Program-made: the position numbers and the translations under genes
The notes under the pieces: model-generated
The model's input: the letters and a program-made list of their open reading frames with translations, nothing else
Told to the model about the DNA's origin: nothing
Database searches by the model: none
Part shown: positions 56,703 through 64,000 of the stretch, piece after piece
How positions within the stretch are numbered: position 1 is the stretch's first letter
How the letters are laid out: each line of letters starts with the position of its first letter
Assembly (NCBI RefSeq): GCF_027580225.2
Contig: NC_073357.2
Location: 44,044,001 to 44,108,000, forward strand
From: Misgurnus anguillicaudatus
Lineage: Eukaryota; Chordata; Actinopteri; Cypriniformes; Cobitidae
Direction of reading: 5' to 3'
DNA length: 64,000 nucleotides

Positions 56703-58112
56703 CTAAAAAATCCTGGGTTATTTTTAACCCATCATTGGGTCAAAAAGGAACGACCCCAGCAGCTGGGTTAAAATTAACTTTTTATATTTGACCCAACATT
56801 GGGTTAAAACAACCAAGAATTTTGGGTTAAAACAACACAGTATTTTGGGTTAAAAAAAGAACCCAGCACTTTTTAGAGTGTAGAGTAGAGCACACCGCTG
56901 GGTTAAAAAATATGCATTGCTGGGTTGTTTTAACCCAACTGGTTGCGTAACAACAACCCAACTGATTTAAACAACCCAGCATTGGATCATTTTAACCTGT
57001 TCTGCCCAATATTGATTCAGCCCAATGGTAAAACAACCCAGCACTTTTTAGAGTGTAGATTGGAGCACACCGCTGGGTTAAAAATTACACATTGCTGGGT
57101 TGTTTTAACCCAACTGGTTGAGTAACAACAGCCCAACTGGGTTAAACAACCCAGCATTGGGTCATTTTTAACCTGTTCTGCCCAATATTGATCCAGCCCT
57201 GGTCTTAAAACAACCCAGCACTTTTTAAAGTGTAGAGTAGAGCACACCGCTGGGTTAAAAAATATGCATTGCTTGGTTGTTTTAACCCAACTGGTTGAGT
57301 AACAACAACCCAACTAGGTTAAACAACCCAGCATTGGGTCATTTTTAACCTGTTCTGCCCAATATTGATCCAGCCCCTGGCTAAAAACAACCCAGCACTT
57401 TTTGGAGTGTAGATAAGAGCACATAGCTGGGTTAAAAATTGCGCATTGCTGGGTTGTTTTAACCCAAGTGGTTGAGTAACAACAACCCAACTGGGTTAAA
57501 CAACCCAACATTGGGTCATTTTTAACCTGTTTTGCCCAATATTTATCTTGCCCGCGCTAAAAACAACCCAGCATTTTTTAGAGTGTAGAGTAGAGCACAC
57601 CGCTGGGTTAAAAATTACACATTGGTGGGTTGTTTTAACCCAACTGGTTGCGTAACAACAACCCAACTGGTTTAAACAACCCAGCATTGGATGATTTTAA
57701 CCTGTTCTGCCCGATATTGATTCAGCCCAATGCTAAAACAACCCAGCACTTTTTAGAGTGTAGATTAGAGAACACCGCTGGGTTAAAAATTACACATTGC
57801 TGGGTTGTTTTAACCCAACTGGTTGAGTAACAACAACCCAACTGGGTTAAACAACCCAGCATTGGGTCATTTTTAACATGTTTTGCCCAATATTGATCCA
57901 GCCCCGCGATAAACACAACCTAGCACTTTTTAGAGTGTAAAAAACGCTGGATTATTGGGTAATTTGCGGACAAACCCAACCAGTGGTTTATAAAAATTTC
58001 TATATTTGAACCAACCCCAGGCTGAAACAACCCAGCACTTTGAGTTGAAACAACCAAATGGATTTGTTCATTTTACCCAACCATGGTTTGAAACAACCCA
58101 GCATTATTTGCT
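56703..58112. repeat. GGGTTAA MITE-derived repeat locus
   Basis: 56703-56880 resembles the MITE at 19853-20043 (CTCTAAAAAATCCTGGGTTA, TGGGTCAAAAAGG). It is followed by the tandem array and then by 57938-58112, a diverged end with CAACCCAGCA motifs. Confidence 0.85.
56881..57937. repeat. Tandem array, six units of 175-177 bp
   Basis: The landmark TTTTTAGAGTG ends at 56880, 57055, 57232, 57409, 57585, 57760 and 57937, giving periods of 175, 177, 177, 176, 175 and 177. Each unit holds CTGGGTTAAAAA, TTGCTGGGTTGTTTTAACCC and CAACAACCCAACTG. Units 1 and 5 share GGTTGCGTAAC and GATTCAGCCCAATG, and units 2 and 6 share GGTTGAGTAAC and GATCCAGCCC. That suggests a 4-unit higher-order period (~705 bp). 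The reverse-strand frames seen here are repeat artefacts. Confidence 0.95.
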
Positions 58113-59576
58113 TTCCTGAGTATGGTAAGGACTGCTGATTAATGCATACAAAGTGACCAAACTGGTGGAAAAAGACACTTCATTTAAAATATACCTATGC
58201 TATGATACAAGAGAGCATATAATTTTATATCTAATACAATGGACTCACGTTAAGCAGTTAAATATGCAGTATTTATGCTGCTTTTGGCCCCAGAAGAGGC
58301 TATTAGATCTGCAGGACACTTTTGAGCAACGCTGCCGTCTTCCCACCCTTAATTTGTTCTATATCTATCTGTCGTTCTCTCGCAGTTCCCTCGGTTCCCA
58401 CAGGTGCCTCACCTGACAATGAAAAGGAGAATGAAAGAGGGATAGAGAGAAAGCAAAAGAAGAGCAAGAGTTGATCTTACAGTTTAATTACCTGCCTGCC
58501 TTGTAAAGTGCTCCAGCAAGGAACTACATCCCTGGCTACAAAAGACAGCCCCGCTATTTCAAATAATTAAATACTGACCCATTAAAGTGAGAACATGAGG
58601 ACGGGCTTCCTGTCCTTCGCTCGCTCTCTCTTTCTGCACATCCTCTTCTTCCTCACATCATCGCCTCTTGTCTGTTTTCTCCCTCTCCAATCATTCCATC
58701 ATGACCGCCTTTGTTTAGCATGGATGGTGCTGCCTCTATGTTTGTTTGTTGCGAGCGTCCCGCTCAGATTGAAAGTCCCGGGGTTAAAACCCTTCAGCGA
58801 GAGGGGCTCAAAGTAATAAAACTAGCGATTAGCTATTCCCACCGATGCGTTCGGAGGGGAAGGGGGAAAAGGAAAGGTAGTGGCACCTCATTACAGCACT
58901 GCACTTGGCTGCTTTTATCGGTAATTGGACTATATAGGCCTTCATTATAATTTACTTTCTTGGTCCCCCTCCTCCCCTCTACAAGCACCCAAACTGATAA
59001 TGCAGACAAGCAGAACAGAGTGGGCCTGTTAGTAGCTGTAGAAACTGACACCATTTAATGGCTAATTATAACAACTAAATTAAAGAAGAGGCCCGCAGAG
59101 GCGGCACGATAATACTAGCACTTCACTTAAGAGCATCACCACCATCAGCAGCTGAGGGTGTGTTCACCGATAAGATAAGGGGAACAAATTAAAGTATGTT
59201 GCCAGCGCAAAGTAGAACATGCTATGGAAAACAGCGCTTATTTTTCAAGCCAACTTCGTTCCCGGGCGTTGCGCTGACAACGGGAAAACGAATGTAGTGT
59301 GATGAGGAGGCTGTGTGGCTTAAGCGGCTGGATTCATTTCGTTTCATATTTTTTCTCCCAGAACTATTATCCACTCCCACTAGGATGCATCTTTAGCCCG
59401 TATCTCTTGAAGTGCAATACAATAGTGGTTGCAAATGATGGAAGCGCAGCTCAAGCAAATACAGCTAATTGCAGCTGATACTCAGCGTGGTGCCCTCTGT
59501 AAGCAACGACTGCATTGAATAAGAGGCTGAACTTGTTGTGAGCCCTTACAAATCAAGTCTCTCAAGGAAAATCTCA
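58113..59576. other. No gene seen; repeat-poor block
   Basis: Balanced composition. 58480-58580 and 58920-59230 are free of known repeats and are candidates for conserved non-coding sequence (inference). Confidence 0.45.
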
Positions 59577-60034
59577 ATGTCGCTCTTCGTATTTTGCTCT
59601 GAGGCAAATAAGAGTTTACTGAAATCACTTTAGAAACTTTCAAGCATTTAGACAAGAAAAAAGACCTTCAACTTTTTCAGTGAAAAACAATGTCTACAAT
59701 GGTTTTTCTTGTTGTTTTGTTCTGGCTCAAGGCCAATAACAGTTTCCTAAAATCTCTCCAGATACATTAAAACATTTAGAGAGGAAATGACCTCTATTTT
59801 AACCAAATCTTGAATGAATTTGAATTGAAACAGATTCACTCAAGAACTTGTATTTTTCACTACTCTGTACACAAATGCGGTATTGCCTGCAGTGTCATTC
59901 CTGTCATTTTGGTCTGACTAAAGTGAATTAAAAGTTTAATGAAATCACTCCAAAAACATTCAGACAGGAAAATTGCCTCTGTTTTTACCAAAGCTAAATG
60001 AATTTGACATTGTTTTCTGCAAAAACCTCAGAAA

Positions 60035-61409
60035 TACGGATGTTCATATTGACCAGTTAACTATTAACCGAATGTAAGAATTTATGACAGATTAATATTA
60101 TCATTTATTAAAATAAAAAAAATTGTTAAAGGTATAGCAGATTATTTTATTTTTCCGGGTGGATCATCAAGACCAGTGGCTTTCAAACTGGGGGCCGCGA
60201 GATGGTGCCAGGGGGGGCCCAGTTTTATGACATTTTATGAAATACAATATTTTATCATGAATTCTGTGTAATTAAATCTACAAAAAAATAAGGCTACTAA
60301 CCAAAAGCACTACTTTTTTGTATAATTTAATGTTTTTTAATTAAAATTTTGAGTTTTAGAACAGTTTTTTGTCAAAAATTTTCTTTGGGGGTCCGCGAAG
60401 GAATGTACCTTACACAATGGGGGCCGCACGCTGAAAAAGTTTGGGAACCACTGATCAAGACTATTGGTCATCCCAGTTGTCAATCATTCTGGTGATATGT
60501 TTACGTAAGGCCACCATATGTGCTCGTCCCTAGGTTCACTTTCTGCACATGTGTACTTTCAGGTGTATTATGTGTGGTGAGCTACGGTTTCAGCCATCCA
60601 TTGAAGCTCACATTCTCACTGTGTTTTTTCAAAATGTCTGAGGGTCACAAGAGAAAAAGTGGGGTGACATTGCGCTAAAAGAACAGCTTGGGCTTATCAT
60701 TGATGCCTCAGTCGCGAAGTTTGTACTCAACAGGTAGTTTGGCATGCTATTTGGAGAAATCCATTTAAAATCACTGCTAGTTAAAGTTGATATAAGCTAT
60801 GATTAGCGATGCTAGCCCTGGCACAAGTCACAAACCCCGCAGACACGGTAAACATCTCAATGTATGAGTCATGACGACAGCAACTTGTAAACTGAGCGTG
60901 CACAAGAAGAACTAGGCCCGTGCATGCTCTCTCGTGCACACGTTTAATAGGCGTTCTCTCTCGGAGAGGGCGGTTCTTGTTGGCATGTGCCTATAGACAT
61001 TTTGCCAATTTCTATCATCATTTGTAAATAGCCTGTAAATTATGGTCGGATAAAGTAATAATTTGTTGGGGCACCGCCCTCCTAACACTGTGCTCCACAA
61101 ACCCTCCCACTTTAGTTGTTAGCAAATCAATATATTTTTTTATGTTTTTGACCTCATGTTATTGGATCATTCTCAGAGTCCCATAACCACGTTGCAGATT
61201 GACGTGTAACTGTTAGTTACAGTACAGATCAGTGGAAGCAAGTGAAATATCTTGAGATGAAAGAAAATATAATTATATCCTTACAAAATCACCCTTTACA
61301 AGGCGTTCGGTTAAAGAATAAATAAAGGATTAATGAGATTGAGCAGCAGGAAGTGATCGCGGTCAAATGGAGTAGGCTGTGGTTGTCGGTACTGAAATGA
61401 ACATTCCTA
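60035..61409 (+). mobile_element. hAT-type element inside the degenerate tandem repeat
   Basis: The ends are TACGGATGTTCAT and ATGAACATTCCTA, with perfect 8-bp duplications CTCAGAAA (60027-60034 and 61410-61417). A short exon-like start (60633, MSEGHKRKSGVTLR then a stop) is present but too short to classify. A second hAT MITE is nested at 60174-60453. Confidence 0.9.
60174..60453. mobile_element. hAT-type MITE nested in 60035-61409
   Basis: The ends are CAGTGGCTTTCAAACTGGGG and AGTTTGGGAACCACTG, with perfect 8-bp duplications ATCAAGAC (60166-60173 and 60454-60461). It is 280 bp, non-coding. Confidence 0.93.
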
Positions 61410-61640
61410 CTCAGAAACCCCCCCAAAAAATTATCTACATCACACATTCGGCCCTCTCTACAATGTCATCCTTGTTATTTTGGTCAGCCAAAAGGGTAGT
61501 AAGAGTGTGCTCAAATTACATCAGAAACATTCAAGTATCTGACAAAGGAAGAAATTAGCTCAAACCAAATATGAAGATATTTGATATTTTACTGGGACAA
61601 ACCTCAAAGATTCTTTTCTTTCACTTAATACGCAAAAGCG

Positions 61641-62549
61641 GCATCTGTCTACATGCTGCACCTTGTTTGTTTTGAAGGGATCTGCTAACAGAACCTGGCA
61701 TACTCTTAGTCACCAACCTCCAGAACTGCTCTCCATTGGATGCCTCTATCCCGTCGATAAGTGCCACCTTCCCTCCTGCCGTGGACTGGCACAGGGCTGG
61801 CAGTTCAATAGGCTAAGCTTGCGGGATAAGGGACGTTATACCCACCCCCACTGTCACGAAAGGCTGGCAGGCCTGACGGAGGGCCATGGAGCTGCCTGCT
61901 TAGCGTCACTCTCTCGGATCCTCCTGCCACTCACCCAGATTGAGCATTTACCTGATTGATGGACATACAGGGGCCTTTGATGATGGCAGTGATGCTGGAA
62001 GTGCTGGTGATGATGGGGGATTTCTAAAACATGTTTTCTCGCCGCAGACTGACTGTGATTATGTTTTCGAGAGGAACGAGCGAGAGCGGCGAAGACATGG
62101 CTGATCCGGCTTAGCTTCATCAGGAAAGGATACAGGCGTCAATGTGCCACCAGCGGCCATGTCACAGTGGTAGGGTAAGAGGACCTGGGGAGGGGGTGAC
62201 ACAAAACTCTGGATTTACTGAAAGAAGCTAAACATCAGATGTTATAGGGACATAGCTGCCCGGAGTGAGTGCATGTGTGTGTGAGAGACTGCTTTGATGA
62301 TACTCTAGACTAGGCACTAATCACTAGCGGCATGAAGGAGAGCAACTTTAAAGAGTGATATTGGAGTTTCAGTGTCATGGCCGGCTTTTGATCACCAGGA
62401 TTCATGTCTACACTTCTTATGTCAAACACAAACAGTGCATGTGTGTTTTATAGATTGTGTACATATGTGCCACTTTCACTTCTTTTGACAGCAAAAACGA
62501 GTGACAGGTGACTAAAAAACATAAAGAAACCCAGTACGCTTAGGGCCTG
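61641..62549. other. No gene seen
   Basis: GC-balanced sequence with overlapping short frames on both strands (61663-61959 and 61854-62120). They show no domain, so they are not called. Confidence 0.45.
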
Positions 62550-62722
62550 AAGGAATTACATTTTACATTTACATTTATGCATTTGGCAGACACTTTTATC
62601 CAAAGTGACTTACGGTGGATTACAATGTATACATTTCTTCAACATGTTCCCTGGGTTGAACCCATGACGTTTTGCGCTGCTAACACAATTCGCTATACAG
62701 GAGCACTGTACACGGCATAAAT
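62550..62722 (-). mobile_element. tRNA-derived SINE, reverse strand, near full length
   Basis: The tail is TTTACATTTACATTTATGCA, then TTGGCAGACACTTTTATCCA and AGTGACTTAC. The head on the reverse strand is GTATAGCGAATTGTGTTAGC with B box GGGTTCAACCC. Same family as 9229-9363. Confidence 0.85.
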
Positions 62723-62829
62723 GATCATGTAAATAATATTTACATTAGTTATTGATTGTTGTATTATTTAATTGATTATTTATCTCATGTACATGTACTC
62801 ATAATAGTGCTCCTATATACATACATATA

Positions 62830-63742
62830 CAGTAGGGGAGAACCAGGGCAAAAGTAACGTGGGATGAAAGTAACAAAGCGATTTTCTCCAAGCCCTTGTA
62901 ACATTTGCATCCCAAACTATGACAGCATCTTTAGCACACAAACCCTTGACAGAGCTGGCAAATATTGCTTTATTTACTCACCGTTTTCCACATCCAGATC
63001 CAGAAAGGTGTTTTCAACCATGATAAGTAAATTCCAGCAGCAGTCGTTTTTTATAACGCATTGTGTTTCTGGTTTCATGTGTTACAATACTGATCAATCT
63101 ACAGGTTATTTAGTGCTCTAACACATCCTGAAGTTTGACCTCTCTGAGTTTTTCGAAATAAAAGTAAATCGGGTTTAAATGTCAGGAGTTCCTGTCGGGA
63201 CGAAAGTAACACTTGTTACTTTTGTCCCGCTGCTACTGTTGTATATGTTGAAAATGTATATTATTTTAATTTGATTTAATTTCATTTTTATAGTGTTCAT
63301 ACTGTTGAAAAAAGTTTTATTTTCAACAATTTAAGTTTGTATTGTTGGTTGCTTTTGAAACATTTGATAAAACTGAAATGTAAAATCAAAATTTAATTTC
63401 ATTACTTTTAAACAAAGATAAATGACAAAAAGTTTGCAGTTATATAAACAAGGTCATAGTCATGTATATTTAATAAAAACAAGTGTAACACAAAAATCTA
63501 TCTTCTTTTGTTGTGTTACTTTCGTCCCTGCTATCAGGCTCAAAAGTAACAATTCACTACTCATGTTTAAAGTGAAATTATACAGAAATCGTTTTACATT
63601 TTTTCAAAATTCTACCTGGTATTGATAGACCACACTTGGGAGTTACTGACCACAGCAAAAAATATATCTCTGTCTAAAACATTATCTTTTAAAATTAAGT
63701 TTTTCTGAAAAATGGTACTTTCCTCCCTGCTCTCCCCTACTG
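62830..63742. mobile_element. CCCCTAC-type element, copy B (uninterrupted)
   Basis: The ends are CAGTAGGGGAGAACCAGGG and CCCTGCTCTCCCCTACTG. Subterminal GGGATGAAAGTAAC and TTACTTTCGTCCC repeats face inward. It lacks the two insertions of copy A and so shows their empty sites. No 8-bp duplication is seen because the right end runs straight into a Tc1-like end. No transposase frame. Confidence 0.85.
63196..63229. repeat. Central palindrome of copy B
   Basis: CGGGACGAAAGTAACA and TGTTACTTTTGTCCCG are complementary at 15 of 16 positions, around a CT loop. Confidence 0.9.
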
Positions 63743-64000
63743 TGCAAAAGTTTTAGGCCACCATCACCAGCTTTGTTGTTTTAGCAAAGTTTAAATGTAC
63801 ATCCATATTTATTATTTATTTATTTATTACTTTTTTAAGATACAAACTGAAAATACAGGAAATATGTACACAAAATTAAAAACAAAAACATTTTCAGGAC
63901 TAAATGTCTTCTTCATGCATCAGTCAGTATTTAGTGTGACCTCTCTTGGCACAAAACACATCTTGAGCCTTTTTGAGGAGACTAAAGTCCTGAAGTCATT
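63743..64000 (-). mobile_element. Tc1-like element end, cut by the window edge
   Basis: Starts TGTGCAAAAGTTTTAGGCCA. It then shows AATACAGGAAATATGTA and TTTAGTGTGACCTCTCTTGG, the reverse order of the 54107-54444 MITE. The sequence continues past 64000, so size and coding content are unknown. Confidence 0.8.

Larger units (their letters stand above)
59577..61640 (+). repeat. Very degenerate ~190-bp tandem repeat (four units), split by a hAT element
   Basis: The landmark (ATTTTGGTCTG-like) starts at about 59592, 59714, 59906 and 61477. After removing the hAT element and one duplication (1383 bp), spacings are 122, 192 and 188. Units share in order CTTGTTATTTTGGTC, AAATCACTCCAGAAACATT-like, AGACAGGAAA-like, GCCTCT and ACCAAA..GAATGAATTTGA-like blocks. 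Unit 1 is shorter, as if it had a deletion. The units are AT-rich and non-coding. Confidence 0.7.

Noticed and set aside
57017..57916. Reverse-strand Cys-rich frames (MLGCLTQLGCC...)
   Set aside because: They follow the 176-bp tandem unit exactly and are repeat artefacts, not a repeat protein.
56881..57937. Possible CRISPR-like array
   Set aside because: Units are directly adjacent 175-177 bp repeats without unique spacers, in a fish genome context; this is a satellite-type array.
61663..62120. Overlapping frames on both strands near 61.8 kb
   Set aside because: No domain and no codon pattern favouring one strand; treated as non-coding.
62822..63750. 8-bp target duplication for copy B
   Set aside because: TACATATA on the left does not match TGCAAAAG on the right; the right flank is another element, so none can be claimed.

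Overview
This window looks like non-coding chromosomal DNA from a teleost fish, most likely a cypriniform. The evidence is the repeat content: a tRNA-derived SINE with the tail motif GGCAGACACTTTTATCC, a V-type SINE, many TTAA-flanked long-inverted-repeat elements, many hAT-type elements with 8-bp target duplications, an L2-like LINE and a chromodomain Ty3/gypsy retrotransposon. The species call is inference. I found no complete host protein gene, no rRNA, no functional tRNA gene, no CRISPR and nothing prokaryotic. The only long coding frame is the 3' part of a retrotransposon pol gene at 1-1830.

Layout. 1-2582 is the 3' end of the Ty3/gypsy element (RNase H, integrase, chromodomain, LTR). 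It appears to sit inside the terminal repeat of a TTAA-type DNA element (2583-3796). 4.9-9.4 kb is a dense run of SINEs and MITEs, including a SINE dimer. 11.2-18.5 kb is a deep nest. Two copies of one TTAA family lie at 11175-11904 and 12540-15849. The second contains a hAT/P-like element (13213-15193, TSD GTAACGAC), and a second member of that family lies at 16486-18465 (TSD GCCTAGAT). The latter carries a broken THAP-domain exon and two further nested hAT elements with perfect duplications. 20-24.4 kb holds hairpins, a hAT insertion and an 0.9-kb inverted-repeat MITE. One arm of that MITE has been overwritten by a ~130-bp inverted copy of sequence now at 27130-27260. 27.6-29.6 kb holds an L2-like LINE inside a MITE. 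31.8-33.1 kb is a hAT element with a decayed BED-finger exon. 35.4-36.9 kb, 39.3-42.3 kb, 43.1-43.9 kb, 46.4-47.8 kb and 52.6-54.8 kb are further nested DNA-element clusters. 56.7-58.1 kb is a ~176-bp tandem array derived from a GGGTTAA-rich MITE. 59.6-61.6 kb is a very degenerate ~190-bp tandem repeat split by a hAT element. 62.5-64 kb holds a SINE, a second copy of the 39.7-41.8 kb element and a Tc1-like end that runs off the window.

Between the nests lie blocks with few recognisable repeats (about 24.4-27.6, 29.6-31.3, 36.9-39.3, 43.9-46.4, 47.8-52.6, 54.8-56.7 and 58.1-59.6 kb). They have no convincing coding frames. They could be intergenic or intronic DNA around a developmental gene, but that needs alignment to other fish.

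There is no cooperating gene set here. The coding traces (pol, LINE reverse transcriptase, THAP exon, BED exon, basic RW-ELK exon) all belong to mobile elements and, except for pol, all are visibly broken. The most notable signals are the templated inverted duplication, the THAP exon inside an 8-bp-TSD element, the MITE-derived satellite with a higher-order period, and the degenerate tandem repeat.
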